Source: M3007 sp033764075 (GTDB lineage: Bacteria > Bacteroidota > Bacteroidia > Chitinophagales > Saprospiraceae). From it: a stretch of DNA of 64,000 nucleotides. Shown in pieces: positions 26,364 through 35,310 of the stretch. The stretch covers positions 77,686 to 141,685 of the forward strand of contig JANRJH010000019.1 in NCBI GenBank assembly GCA_033764075.1, read 5' to 3'. The position numbers and the translations under genes are program-made. The notes under the pieces were generated by a model. The model ran no database searches, was not told where the DNA came from, and was given only the letters and a program-made list of their open reading frames with translations. Numbering within the stretch: the stretch's first letter is position 1; each line of letters opens with the position of its first letter.

Positions 26364-27506
26364 CCGCCGCATCACCCGCACCACATGATTTTCCCTTCCA
26401 TCCGTCAGGCGCAAGGCATACCAGCCTGCGGGCAGGTCGGTCAGGTCTACGTCAAATTGAATGGTTTCTGCTTCCGTTGTGCCCAGGCGTACCTGGCGAC
26501 CGCTTTGGTCGAACAGCGCCCAGGTCAGGGCTTCGCCGGAGCCTTGTGCGAGCGACACCTGCACCCGCCCGTCGGTAGGTACCGGCGACACCTGCACCGC
26601 CGCGAGCCCGCCAAAGGCAACCGAACGCACCGGGCTGAAGGTGTAGCGGCCGTCGAAATCCACCTGCCGCAAGCGGTAGTAGTTGGCGCCGGGCAGCGGC
26701 GCCCGATCGGTGTAGCGGTAATCGCGCCGCTCCGCGCTGTTGCCCGCCCCGGGCAGGGTGGCCAGCTCCGTGAACACCGCGCCGTTCGCACTGCGCTCCA
26801 GGACGAAGTAGGCGTTGTTGGTTTCGGTGGCGGTGGACCAGTTTAGGGTGACGGTTTGGGTTTGGGGGGTGGCGGAGAAATCTAAAAGACTAATAGGCAG
26901 TATTGTTACATAACCTATCTCAAAAGCATCAATTCGATAGTTGCCCACACCAAAATTGTCACAATTTGGATAGTTGCTGTTGTTATTAGGAGTGTTGATT
27001 GCCGTATAAAAATACCTGAATTTCAGGTTGGCCTGGTTATCTGCACCTGCCGGCAAGACAAGCCAGCCGGTTAACTGCCATCCTGTAGTCGGTACTGCAG
27101 GTATCCCGGTAATGGTGTTCCAGTTCGTCCCGTCATTACTCCACTGTACGGTGACATCTGGATTGAATGTACTCGTTCTGCGATGGTAATATCGCAGTCG
27201 AATATTGGCATATCCCGTTGTTGAATAAAATGCCGTTGCAACTTCATGATAATCACCCGGACTGTCACCCTCAGGATCACAATTCTTAAACAGAAGGTTG
27301 TTTCCCCCATCAGGTGAAGCTGTAGAGTTCGTAATCGAAAAACGGTCAACAGAGGAACCCGCACCCTCGTAAACCCCCGTTGGCGTACTGGACCATCCAG
27401 CAGGGAAGCCGCCTTCAAATCTTTCCAGGTAAAGTTGGGTTTGGGATGAAATAGCTGTCGGAACTTGTAACATTACAAGAACCATTAATAAACAACTCAA
27501 TCTCAT
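26361..27506 (-). CDS. Secreted protein with type A T9SS sorting domain
   Basis: The 381-residue protein has a signal peptide (MRLSCLLMVLVMLQVPTAISS) and a jelly-roll-like domain rich in Asn and aromatic residues (about 25-200). A fibronectin-like strand region follows (TLNWSTATETNNAYFVLERS), and the C-terminal type A sorting domain ends LPAGWYALRLTDGRENHVVRV. It should be exported by the T9SS and attached to the surface or released. The binding target is unknown. The TAG stop lies within the last unit of a 7-bp array. The gene is visibly less GC-rich in its 5' half than in its 3' half. Confidence 0.85.
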   Translation of the reverse strand: MRLSCLLMVLVMLQVPTAISSQTQLYLERFEGGFPAGWSSTPTGVYEGAGSSVDRFSITNSTASPDGGNNLLFKNCDPEGDSPGDYHEVATAFYSTTGYANIRLRYYHRRTSTFNPDVTVQWSNDGTNWNTITGIPAVPTTGWQLTGWLVLPAGADNQANLKFRYFYTAINTPNNNSNYPNCDNFGVGNYRIDAFEIGYVTILPISLLDFSATPQTQTVTLNWSTATETNNAYFVLERSANGAVFTELATLPGAGNSAERRDYRYTDRAPLPGANYYRLRQVDFDGRYTFSPVRSVAFGGLAAVQVSPVPTDGRVQVSLAQGSGEALTWALFDQSGRQVRLGTTEAETIQFDVDLTDLPAGWYALRLTDGRENHVVRVMRR

Positions 27507-27695
27507 GATATTGAATTTTAAAACACAAAATAACTCTGTATCCTATGAAAAAACAATTCTTAATCAATAACTTTTCTCAAACTTAACACTTCGAATCTTC
27601 CCCCAAGTTAAATAACAATAATTTCACCCCCCAACAACGTTCCTTCCCGACGCTTTAACAGACCTTTACGACCGATCTGTACGCAACACTACACC

Positions 27696-28427
27696 ATGAA
27701 TCGAATTTTTCTCCTCTTAATCCTCCAATTAACCGTTTTTGTTACCGTCCACGCGCAGCACCGTTACAAGCGCAACACCCATTACCTGGAGGCCGGCATC
27801 ATGCTGGGCGGCACCCAGTACTCGGGCGACCTGGCGGAGCGCGACTGGGAGTTGAGCGAGACCAAGCTGGGTTTCGGGGGTTTTGTCCGGTATCATATTT
27901 TCAAGGATTTGATGGTGCGTGGTCAGCTGTACGCGGGCTTCGTTTCCGGCGACGACAAGAACTCGCCCGACCTCAAGGAGCGCAAATTCCGTTTTTTCAG
28001 CCCCATTTACGAGGGCAGCCTGGTGATGGAGTACGTGCCTTTTGCCCTGGAGCACGTCACCAAAACAGGTATGCACAACGCCTACTTCTCGCCGTTCCTG
28101 TTTGGCGGCATCGGGTACACGGCCGCCACCCGCATCGAACCGGAGTATTACGGCCCGGAAGACCAGGAGGACAAATGGGTCAAGGAACCTTTTCCGGAAC
28201 AGGGATTCACCCGGAAAAACTTCCTCACCGTGCCTTTCGGGTTTGGCATGCGCTTCGATTACTTCGAGCGCTTCACGTTCGGACTGGAGATCGGGTGGCG
28301 CCCGGTTTTTTCCGACGACCTCGACGGGGTGTCCGTCAACGGCAACCCGGAGCAGAACGACTGGTACCACTTCTTCGGACTCACCGCTTCGTATTTCATC
28401 AACCAGCCCTGGAAGCCACTGCCTTGA
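27696..28427 (+). CDS. DUF6089-family outer-membrane beta-barrel (PorG-like)
   Basis: The 243-residue protein has a signal peptide (MNRIFLLLILQLTVFVTVHAQ) and alternating barrel strands. Family-typical segments are YLEAGIMLGGTQYSGDLAER, FGGFVRYHIF, YFSPFLFGGIGY and FTFGLEIGWRPVFSDDLDGVS. DUF6089 includes PorG, which in Porphyromonas contacts the periplasmic PorK/N ring of the T9SS. Whether this copy is the PorG orthologue or a paralogue cannot be decided. A 47-bp perfect inverted repeat follows at its 3' end, between it and the convergent pyk. Confidence 0.82.
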   Translation: MNRIFLLLILQLTVFVTVHAQHRYKRNTHYLEAGIMLGGTQYSGDLAERDWELSETKLGFGGFVRYHIFKDLMVRGQLYAGFVSGDDKNSPDLKERKFRFFSPIYEGSLVMEYVPFALEHVTKTGMHNAYFSPFLFGGIGYTAATRIEPEYYGPEDQEDKWVKEPFPEQGFTRKNFLTVPFGFGMRFDYFERFTFGLEIGWRPVFSDDLDGVSVNGNPEQNDWYHFFGLTASYFINQPWKPLP

Positions 28428-28490
28428 TCTGTATCACGGTGTTTTTTTGATAAACCGCAGATTTTTTTAATAAACCGCAGAGGGTTTTTA

Positions 28491-28597
28491 AATAAACCGC
28501 AGAGGACACAGGGGACACACAGAGGAAGGCGCAGAGGGTCATATCTGATGCCTCTGCGCCTTCCTCTGTGTGTCCCCTGTGTCCTCTGCGGTTTATT
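28491..28597. repeat. Perfect inverted repeat with 47-bp arms and 13-nt loop
   Basis: The arm at 28491-28537 (starting AATAAACCGCAGAGGACACA) is the exact complement of 28551-28597. Weaker pairing extends it to about 28469-28621, where the word TAAACCGCAG repeats directly at 28451, 28471 and 28493. It fills the space between convergent genes. It can serve as a bidirectional terminator, though its length and perfection exceed what termination needs. Confidence 0.9.
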
Positions 28598-28634
28598 AAA
28601 AAAATCCTCTACGGTTCATTTTCCTCCCAGTTCA

Positions 28635-30125
28635 CTACTCCACCACCGTCACCTTAAGCATATTCGTCCGGTGTCGCCGCTGCAGGGGCATGGATCCGGT
28701 ATTGACCACCAGGTCACCGGTTTGGATAACGCCCGAGTTTTTCAGAATCTCGATGCAATCGTCGATGGTTTCGTCGGTGGTGGTGAACTTGTCGTAGTAA
28801 AAGCACTCCACGCCCCAGAGCAGGTTCATGGTATTGAGGTTGTGCAGGCGGTCGCTAAAGACGTAGATGCGCGATTTGGGCCGGTAGCTGCTGACCTTAT
28901 AAGCGGTGTATCCGGAGGTGGTGGTACCCACGATGGCTTTGGCTTCCACCTCTTCGGCAACCCGGCAGGCGTTGAACACGACCACATCGGACAGGAAGGT
29001 GCGCGCCTTGGGCACCGGTACGGGCCTGCGCACCTGGATTTGCGGCCAGTAGTGTTTCTCGGCTTCTTCGATGATGCGGGTCATGGCTTGCACGACCAGC
29101 ACCGGGTGTTTGCCCACCGAGGTCTCGCCACTGAGCATCACGGCATCGGCGCCGTCGAGTACCGCATTGGCCACGTCGGTCACTTCGGCGCGGGTAGGGG
29201 AGGGGTTGGTGATCATGCTGTCCATCATCTGGGTAGCGACAATCACCGGGCGCGCATACTGGAGGCAGAGTTGGATGATTTCCTTTTGCACGATCGGCAG
29301 GCGCTCGATGGGCATCTCCACTCCCAGGTCGCCGCGGGCCACCATCACACCGTTGGTAACCTTCACGATTTCCCGCATGTTGCGGATCGCTTCCGGCTTC
29401 TCAATCTTGGCGATGATGCGCGCCGGGTGCTTGGCCTCGTCAATGTAGTGGCGCAGTTCGTTGATGTCTTCGGCGCGGCGGACGAACGACAGGGCAATCC
29501 AGTTCACGGGCTGGGTCAGGATGAACGCCAGGTCCGCCAGGTCTTTTTCGGTCAGGCAGGGCAGCTTGACGTTCGTATCGGGCAGGTTTACGCCCTTGTT
29601 GCTGCTCAGCACACCGCCGTAGAGGCACTTCAGCTTAACGGTATCCCGCTTGTTGGTGTCCAGCACCTCAAATACCAGCTTGCCGTCGTCCATGAGGATG
29701 CGCTCGCCCACTTCGCAGTCCTCGGCAAAAGACTCGTAGGACATGTAAATCTTATCCATGGTACCCACAACCTGTTCATTGACGAGGGTGATCACGTCGC
29801 CGGGGTTGAGGGGCAGTGCGTTGTCTTTGATCTTCCCGACCCGCAGTTTGGGGCCCTGGAGATCGGCCAGTATGCTGATGTGTGTGTTGAGTTGGTGGTT
29901 GATCCTGCCGATGTGTTGGATCACCTGGAGGTGGTCTTCGTGGGTTCCGTGGCTGAAATTGAGCCGGAATACGTCCACCCCGGCCTCCACCAGGGCTAGC
30001 AGGTTGTCATAGGAGTTGCAGGCAGGGCCGACGGTAGCGACGATTTTGGTGTTTTGCATGGGGAGCCCCTGGGTCGAGACCGGCCGGTTGATGGCCATCA
30101 GGGTAGATGCTTCTGCGGGTGTCAT
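28635..30125 (-). CDS. pyk: Pyruvate kinase
   Basis: The 496-residue enzyme transfers phosphate from phosphoenolpyruvate to ADP, the last step of glycolysis. Motifs are KIVATVGPA at the start of the barrel, FRLNFSHG, ILADLQGPKLRVG, the active-site IIAKIEKPEAIRN with catalytic Lys, and MVARGDLGVEMP. A normal C-terminal allosteric domain follows. The ATG at 30125 is chosen because it lies 36 nt below a strong promoter (30168-30198); the ATG at 30059, nearer the family N-terminus, is the alternative. It is divergent from acpP. Confidence 0.96.
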   Translation of the reverse strand: MTPAEASTLMAINRPVSTQGLPMQNTKIVATVGPACNSYDNLLALVEAGVDVFRLNFSHGTHEDHLQVIQHIGRINHQLNTHISILADLQGPKLRVGKIKDNALPLNPGDVITLVNEQVVGTMDKIYMSYESFAEDCEVGERILMDDGKLVFEVLDTNKRDTVKLKCLYGGVLSSNKGVNLPDTNVKLPCLTEKDLADLAFILTQPVNWIALSFVRRAEDINELRHYIDEAKHPARIIAKIEKPEAIRNMREIVKVTNGVMVARGDLGVEMPIERLPIVQKEIIQLCLQYARPVIVATQMMDSMITNPSPTRAEVTDVANAVLDGADAVMLSGETSVGKHPVLVVQAMTRIIEEAEKHYWPQIQVRRPVPVPKARTFLSDVVVFNACRVAEEVEAKAIVGTTTSGYTAYKVSSYRPKSRIYVFSDRLHNLNTMNLLWGVECFYYDKFTTTDETIDDCIEILKNSGVIQTGDLVVNTGSMPLQRRHRTNMLKVTVVE

Positions 30126-30167
30126 GTAGGCAGCTTTCGTGTATGATTTACAATAAGTAAACAGGTA

Positions 30168-30198
30168 CAAATGTACGAAGAATGGTTGCAATGCGCAA
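30168..30198 (-). promoter_or_regulatory. pyk promoter
   Basis: On the minus strand the -33 TTG at 30196-30198 is 20 nt from the -7 box TACATTTG at 30168-30175. The predicted start is near 30161. This places the pyk start codon at 30125 or 30059 and excludes the longer frame to 30191. Confidence 0.65.
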
Positions 30199-30331
30199 TA
30201 TTTGTCGGATTAAATAAAGGATAAGATTTGCGGGGCAGGAATAATTCCGCGCAAAAAATTTTTTTTTCCCCCAAATCACCGTTCCTTTGCACTTCGAAAA
30301 ATTCATTTTTTCACTTAAAGTTTAGCAAAAC

Positions 30332-30571
30332 ATGGCAACTGTAGCCGATCGCGTTAAAAAAATTATTGTCGAAAAGCTGGGAGTGGACGAGACCGATGTA
30401 AAGCCCGAGGCCAATTTTATTCAGGATCTCGGCGCCGATTCGCTCGATACGGTGGAGCTGATCATGGAATTCGAAAAGGAATTCGATGTTTCCATCCCGG
30501 ATGAGCAGGCCGAAAAAATCACGACAGTGGGCCAGGCCATTGATTACCTGGACGCACAGATCAACGGATAA
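30332..30571 (+). CDS. acpP: Acyl carrier protein
   Basis: The 79-residue acidic protein carries fatty-acyl chains on a phosphopantetheine arm attached to Ser37 in the conserved GADSLDTVEL. Length and motif are standard for the fatty-acid synthesis ACP. Although fabF follows, acpP has its own strong terminator (30614-30657) and fabF its own promoter, so it can be expressed at a higher level than the enzymes. A weak -7 box (TTCCTTTG, 30282-30289) with an upstream A/T tract is the likely promoter. Confidence 0.97.
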   Translation: MATVADRVKKIIVEKLGVDETDVKPEANFIQDLGADSLDTVELIMEFEKEFDVSIPDEQAEKITTVGQAIDYLDAQING

Positions 30572-30613
30572 GATTTGTCAACACCTAAGCCCGTTTGTTC
30601 CGACAAACCTTTT

Positions 30614-30657
30614 CATGAGTCATTCTTCATAACCGAAGGATGACTCATGCTGTTTTT
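30614..30657 (+). terminator. Intrinsic terminator after acpP
   Basis: CATGAGTCATTCTTC (30614-30628) pairs with GAAGGATGACTCATG (30635-30649), a 15-bp stem with one G-U pair and a 6-nt loop, followed by five T from 30653. Confidence 0.85.
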
Positions 30658-30698
30658 ATTCGGCAAGGTGGTTTCTGAAAAACAAATTTTGAATTGCG

Positions 30699-30706
30699 TA
30701 CATTTG
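30699..30706 (+). promoter_or_regulatory. fabF promoter -7 box
   Basis: TACATTTG exactly fits the Bacteroidota -7 consensus and lies 61 nt before the fabF ATG, after the acpP terminator. The -33 element is weak (CTG at 30675-30677, 21 nt upstream). Confidence 0.5.
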
Positions 30707-30767
30707 CAGACCCTATGCCGTCCGACGTTCGGCGGCAGGCAAACCAGTCAGTCTTAGCAAACATCGT

Positions 30768-32009
30768 ATGAAAAGAGTTGTAGTGACCGGGCTAGGTGTC
30801 ATGTCGCCTATTGGAAACGACATCCCTTCCTATCTTGACGCACTCCGGAACGGCAAAAGTGGCGCCGCACCCATCACCTTGTTCGACGCTTCCCAGTTCA
30901 AAACGCAGTTTGCCTGCGAATTGAAGGGGTTCGTGGCCGAAGACTACATGGACAAACGGGAGGCTCGCCGGATTGACCGTTTCACCCAAATGGCCATGGT
31001 TGCCGTGGAACAAGCGATCCGGGATGCCGGTTTCGACCTGGAATCGCTCGACAAAGACCGCATCGGCGTCATCTGGGCCTCCGGCATCGGTGGGCTCAAC
31101 ACACTGGAAAAGGAGATCGAAGAACACATTCAGGGCAACGGGTCGCCCAAACACAACCCTTTCCTGATCCCCAAGATGATCTCCGACATCGCTGCGGGCC
31201 AGATATCCATCCAGTACGGATTCCGGGGCATCAATTACTGCACCGTCTCGGCATGCGCCTCCTCCTCCCACGCCCTGATGAATGCGTTCGACTACATCCG
31301 TCTGGGCAAAGCCGACGCTATTGTGTGCGGCGGGTCGGAAGCGGCCATTACCAAAACCGGCGTGGGCGGCTTCAACTCCATGAAGGCCCTGAGCGAACGC
31401 AATGACGACCCGGCCACCGCCTCGCGCCCCTTCGATAAGGATCGCGATGGATTTGTGCTGGGCGAAGGCGCCGGCGCCCTCATCCTCGAAGAGTATGAGC
31501 ACGCCCGCAAAAGAGGCGCCATCGTGCTCGCCGAAATCGTCGGCGCCGCCGCCACCGCCGACGCGTACCACATCACCGCTCCCCACCCGGAAGGGTTGGG
31601 GGTCATCAACGTGATGCGCCTCGCCCTTCAGGAAGCCGGAATGAACCCCGAAGACATCGACTACATCAACGTCCACGGCACCTCTACCCCCCTGGGCGAC
31701 GTGGCCGAGCTGAAAGCCATTCAACAGGTTTTCGGTGATCAGGCCTACCGCCTCAACATTTCCTCTACCAAAAGCATGACCGGCCACCTACTCGGAGCGG
31801 CCGGCGCCGTGGAAGCCCTGGCCTCCATCCTGGCCATGCAGCACAGCTTCATTCCACCTACCATCAATCACTTTACGGACGATCCAGAGATCGACCCCAG
31901 GCTCAACCTCACGTTCAACACCGCCCAGGAGCGCACCGTCCGGGCCGTGTTGAGCAACACGTTCGGGTTCGGCGGTCACAATGCCTCGGTCATCCTCCGG
32001 AAAATGTGA
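30768..32009 (+). CDS. fabF: Beta-ketoacyl-ACP synthase II
   Basis: The 413-residue condensing enzyme extends acyl-ACP with malonyl-ACP in fatty acid synthesis. The catalytic triad is visible: Cys in YCTVSACASSSHAL (near residue 163), His in NVHGTSTPLGD and His in STKSMTGHLLGAAGA. The terminal NTFGFGGHNASVIL is family-typical. The acpP-fabF-rnc order is widespread in Bacteroidota. The rnc gene starts 29 nt after the stop, so the two form an operon. Confidence 0.97.
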   Translation: MKRVVVTGLGVMSPIGNDIPSYLDALRNGKSGAAPITLFDASQFKTQFACELKGFVAEDYMDKREARRIDRFTQMAMVAVEQAIRDAGFDLESLDKDRIGVIWASGIGGLNTLEKEIEEHIQGNGSPKHNPFLIPKMISDIAAGQISIQYGFRGINYCTVSACASSSHALMNAFDYIRLGKADAIVCGGSEAAITKTGVGGFNSMKALSERNDDPATASRPFDKDRDGFVLGEGAGALILEEYEHARKRGAIVLAEIVGAAATADAYHITAPHPEGLGVINVMRLALQEAGMNPEDIDYINVHGTSTPLGDVAELKAIQQVFGDQAYRLNISSTKSMTGHLLGAAGAVEALASILAMQHSFIPPTINHFTDDPEIDPRLNLTFNTAQERTVRAVLSNTFGFGGHNASVILRKM

Positions 32010-32038
32010 CCATATACGTACCAAACCGCTGACACTCC

Positions 32039-32821
32039 GTGCGCCTCGTCCGAAGATTTTACAATTATTTCTTTCACCCGGACAAAGAACTGGCGCGCCG
32101 CCTGCGATCCCTCCTGGGGTTCACTCCGGCGTACCTCTCCCTTTTCCGCCTCGCTTTTTTTCATAAAAGCACCGTTAGTGCCGGCGATTATGCCCTCGCC
32201 AACAACGAACGCCTCGAATTTCTCGGCGATGCCGTGCTCAGCACCATCGTCGCAGAATACCTGTTCAAAAAATACCCCGGCAGCGACGAAGGGTTTCTCA
32301 CCAAAATGCGCTCCAAAATCGTCAAAAGACATTCATTGGACGACATCGCCGACCGCATGGGGCTCGACCTCATCCTCGGCGAATACAACCAGACGCGCAT
32401 CTCCAAATCCATGCTCGGCAACTGCCTGGAAGCCCTCGTCGGCGCCATCTACATCGAGCTGGGGTACAACAGAACCAAACAGTACGTCATTCAGCGCATC
32501 CTGCGCCGTTACCTGAACATTCACGAACTGGAACATTTTGACGACAATTACAAAAGCCAGCTCCTCGAATGGTGCCAGAAAAGCGGCTACTCAGTCGATT
32601 ATAAAGTGCTCGCCAAATACAAAAGCGACAAACGCGATAAATTCAAAGTGGCGGTTTATGTCGACGGCAAAAAACTGGGCGTAGCCGACGACTACAACAA
32701 GAAAAGCGCCGAGCAACTGGCCAGTGAACGCGCCATGACCGCACTCGGTATCGCGGGCGGCAAACCCGGTGTGGCTACCTTGCCCGTGGCGATGCCCGAC
32801 GACCAGGAGGAGGTATCCTGA
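32039..32821 (+). CDS. rnc: Ribonuclease III
   Basis: The 260-residue enzyme cuts double-stranded RNA, including rRNA precursors. The RNase III signature NERLEFLGDAVLS is at about residues 56-68, the second catalytic acid lies in the GNCLEALVGAIYIELG helix, and a double-stranded RNA-binding domain spans about 170-245 (YKSQLLEWCQK, KKSAEQLASERAM). The start is a GTG at 32039. It is cotranscribed with fabF. Confidence 0.96.
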   Translation: MRLVRRFYNYFFHPDKELARRLRSLLGFTPAYLSLFRLAFFHKSTVSAGDYALANNERLEFLGDAVLSTIVAEYLFKKYPGSDEGFLTKMRSKIVKRHSLDDIADRMGLDLILGEYNQTRISKSMLGNCLEALVGAIYIELGYNRTKQYVIQRILRRYLNIHELEHFDDNYKSQLLEWCQKSGYSVDYKVLAKYKSDKRDKFKVAVYVDGKKLGVADDYNKKSAEQLASERAMTALGIAGGKPGVATLPVAMPDDQEEVS

Positions 32822-32857
32822 TCGCTTGCCCGCATCCGGGAACCACTACGCTTTATC

Positions 32858-34126
32858 ATGCCTTCACAGCGCAGTATCCAGGCCCTCGCCGCTTCAGGCT
32901 TCCTCCGGGAGCCCAAACGCTGTGACGCCTGGCGCTGGGCAACCCTGGTCACCGGCGCCGGGGTCTCTTGCCAAATGGTCATCAACACCCGCACAGGCAG
33001 CGCCGGTTGCTCCTGTACCCTCCGTGCCCGCCCCTGCTATCACCTGCTGGCCCTCCAGGCCTGGCTCGACGCGGCAGGCGACGATGGCTTCGAGCCCGCC
33101 GACGCGCCACCCGGCCCGGAGGCCGCGCTCCTGTCGGTTCGCCGCTTGCCGGCCTCCGAACAGCAGTCCAGGCATGCCGGCGCCGCACGCCGTTATCGGG
33201 ACAGGCTCGAACGTGCCGGCCTTGGCCTCGATGATTTGCGCGTGTGGATGACCGACTTGTCGAGGCGCGGACTGGCGGCCGCCGGCGCCGAAAGTCCCGA
33301 CCTGTTTGGCCTCATGGCCCGGCGTATGGCCGACGCCTCCCTGCCCGGGCTCTCCCGTCGCTTCCGGCGCATCGCTGCCCTGCCCGGACAGACACCCGAC
33401 TGGCCGGAAACAGCGCTCGATGAGCTGGCAGGCATGTGGCTCGCCCTCCAGGCATTTGGTCGCCGCGACGTCCTCGACGAAGCGCTGCTCGATGACCTGG
33501 AGCAGTTTCTCGGTATGCACACCCCAAAAGAAAAAGTGCTCGCCGACGGCCCGCGCCTGCGCGATACCTGGGCTGTTCTGGGCTGCCGCGAAGAAAAACT
33601 GGAGGGCAGCCTGGGCGTCCGCCGAACCTGGCTGCAGGGGGAAACCGGCGGACAATGCGCCCTGCTGCTCGATTATGCGTTCGCCGGGCCATTCCCGCCC
33701 GGATTCCCCACCGGTGCGCGCCTGAGCGGCGAGCTGGCCTTTTATCCCTCGGCATTCCTGCAGCGGGCGGTTCCGGTTGACGGGTTGAGGCCCTTGCCGG
33801 AAGGTCTGCACGCCCTGCCGGCCGGTATGTCGGTCGCCCGCGCCCGGCGCGCCTACGCGCAGGCCCTGGGGCGGCAACCCTGGCTGGAGTATTTTCCGGT
33901 AATGCTGCACGTCGCAACACCCGTGCAACGATCCGATGGCCGGCATGCATACGATCCGGAAGGACAAAGCCTGCCCCTGGCGGCGCCTGCCCAAAAGCTG
34001 GAGCGGCTGCATGCGCTCGGCGCGGGGTTGCCGGTCGATTTGTTTGGAGAGTGGGACGGGCGCGCGCTGGTCCCGCTTACGGCATCCACGGCAGGGAAGG
34101 TGGTGGATCTGGAAGCGCCCGAATAA
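32858..34126 (+). CDS. SWIM zinc-finger-like hypothetical protein
   Basis: The 422-residue protein has an N-terminal C-x-C...C-x-H pattern (GCSCTLRARPCYHLLAL, about residues 50-66) typical of the SWIM zinc finger, which binds DNA or protein partners. The remainder is Arg/Leu/Ala-rich and has no recognised domain. In other bacteria SWIM proteins of this size often sit with MoxR-type ATPases and VWA proteins; none is present here. It starts 36 nt after rnc on the same strand and may be read through from it. Very high GC at third positions resembles its neighbours, so transfer is not suggested. Confidence 0.68.
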   Translation: MPSQRSIQALAASGFLREPKRCDAWRWATLVTGAGVSCQMVINTRTGSAGCSCTLRARPCYHLLALQAWLDAAGDDGFEPADAPPGPEAALLSVRRLPASEQQSRHAGAARRYRDRLERAGLGLDDLRVWMTDLSRRGLAAAGAESPDLFGLMARRMADASLPGLSRRFRRIAALPGQTPDWPETALDELAGMWLALQAFGRRDVLDEALLDDLEQFLGMHTPKEKVLADGPRLRDTWAVLGCREEKLEGSLGVRRTWLQGETGGQCALLLDYAFAGPFPPGFPTGARLSGELAFYPSAFLQRAVPVDGLRPLPEGLHALPAGMSVARARRAYAQALGRQPWLEYFPVMLHVATPVQRSDGRHAYDPEGQSLPLAAPAQKLERLHALGAGLPVDLFGEWDGRALVPLTASTAGKVVDLEAPE

Positions 34127-34130
34127 GCTC

Positions 34131-34490
34131 TTAGTGCCCGTTTTTGACCAGCCGGTTGTTCTCATCCGGAAAAATGGCAACGGGCTTGAAGGTTTTGGCT
34201 TCCTCCGGCGTCAGCAGGGCGTAGGAAATGAGAATCACGATGTCACCCACCTGCACGCGCCGGGCCGCCGCCCCGTTCAGGCAGATGACACCGCTGCCCC
34301 GTTCGCCGCGAATGGCGTATGTCTCCAGACGCTCGCCGTTGTTGTTGTTCACGATCTGCAACTTTTCCCCCTCGATGATGTTGGCCGCCTCCATCAGTTC
34401 CTCGTCAATGGTGATGCTGCCAATATAGTTGAGATCCGCCTGCGTGACGCGCACACGGTGTATTTTGCTTTTGAAAACTTCGATCAACAT
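34131..34490 (-). CDS. panD: Aspartate 1-decarboxylase
   Basis: The 119-residue enzyme makes beta-alanine for pantothenate and coenzyme A synthesis. It is made as a proenzyme that self-cleaves at Gly24-Ser25 to form a pyruvoyl group; the motif YIGSITID with that Gly-Ser is present. The INGAAAR-like region reads LNGAAARRVQVGD. The ATG at 34490 sets the cleavage site at the canonical position; the longer frame to 34586 does not. A -7 box TACCTTTG at 34542-34549 lies upstream, so it probably has its own promoter below ruvA. Confidence 0.95.
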   Translation of the reverse strand: MLIEVFKSKIHRVRVTQADLNYIGSITIDEELMEAANIIEGEKLQIVNNNNGERLETYAIRGERGSGVICLNGAAARRVQVGDIVILISYALLTPEEAKTFKPVAIFPDENNRLVKNGH

Positions 34491-34589
34491 GAATGCAGGT
34501 TGTTGGTACTTTCTTAAACAGCCGAAAGGGTCACGGAGTTGCAAAGGTAGGCTGCTGCCTGCATACCCCGAAACAAAGGCGCACAAAAG

Positions 34590-35186
34590 TCAAGTTGCCA
34601 ATGCTTTGAGTGCGCGCTTGATGAGTTCCTCCACCCGAACGAGCCCGGGCTCTTCCTGCAAAATGGCGTTGAGCGCTTTTTGCACCGCCAGGCGGTTGAA
34701 ACCCAGGGCCAGTAGGGCCGACAGGGCCTCCTCGCGCACGGTGTTGTCGGCCATGGGCAGCAACACGGGCGCGTCGCCGCCGGCGTCGCGACTCAGCTTG
34801 TCTTTGAGGTCCAGAATGATCTGCTTGGCCGTTTTGGCGCCAATGCCCTTTACCCGCTGCAGCAGGTGCGCATGCTCGCCGATGACGGCCGCCCGGATTT
34901 CATCCACGCTCATCGAACTCAGCAACAACTGGGCGGTGGTGGCACCCACGCCGGTGACGCCCAGCAGGGCTAAAAACAGGTTGCGCTCCGCCTGGGTACC
35001 GAAGCCAAAAAGGGTGTGCGCGTCCTCGCGCACCAGCAGGTGGGTGTACAAGGTGGCCTTGTCTTTTCCTTCCAGGGCCGTGTAGGTACTCAGCGGAATA
35101 TTGACGTGATAACCCACTCCGCTCACCTCCAGCACCACAAAAGCCGGGGAGCGAAAGGTGATCTCGCCTTTCAGATATGCGTACAT
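34590..35186 (-). CDS. ruvA: Holliday junction branch migration protein RuvA
   Basis: The 198-residue protein binds Holliday junctions as a tetramer and recruits RuvB. It has the N-terminal OB-fold (MYAYLKGEITFRSPAFVVLEVSGVGYHV), the two helix-hairpin-helix motifs (LLGVTGVGATTAQLLL and VKGIGAKTAKQIILDL) and the C-terminal domain III that contacts RuvB. RuvB is not in the window. The start codon lies 4 nt from a -7 box (35191-35198), suggesting a leaderless mRNA. Confidence 0.96.
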   Translation of the reverse strand: MYAYLKGEITFRSPAFVVLEVSGVGYHVNIPLSTYTALEGKDKATLYTHLLVREDAHTLFGFGTQAERNLFLALLGVTGVGATTAQLLLSSMSVDEIRAAVIGEHAHLLQRVKGIGAKTAKQIILDLKDKLSRDAGGDAPVLLPMADNTVREEALSALLALGFNRLAVQKALNAILQEEPGLVRVEELIKRALKALAT

Positions 35187-35190
35187 GGGG

Positions 35191-35198
35191 CAAAAGTA
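35191..35198 (-). promoter_or_regulatory. ruvA promoter -7 box, start codon 4 nt downstream
   Basis: TACTTTTG on the minus strand is separated from the ruvA ATG by only CCCC. A CTG 20 nt upstream is a weak -33. Transcription would start at or within a few nt of the ATG. Confidence 0.5.
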
Positions 35199-35310
35199 CG
35201 CGGATTTTCAATCGTTCACAGGTGTTTATTCCGGTTCTAAATATGTTTGGCCCATCAACACTCCGCCGCGCTCATGCGTTATGGAATGCGTACCGCAACA
35301 GGGTTCGTCC

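Noticed and set aside
28548..29999. Open frame of 483 codons antisense to pyk, including the inverted repeat
   Set aside because: Pyruvate kinase on the minus strand accounts for the region.
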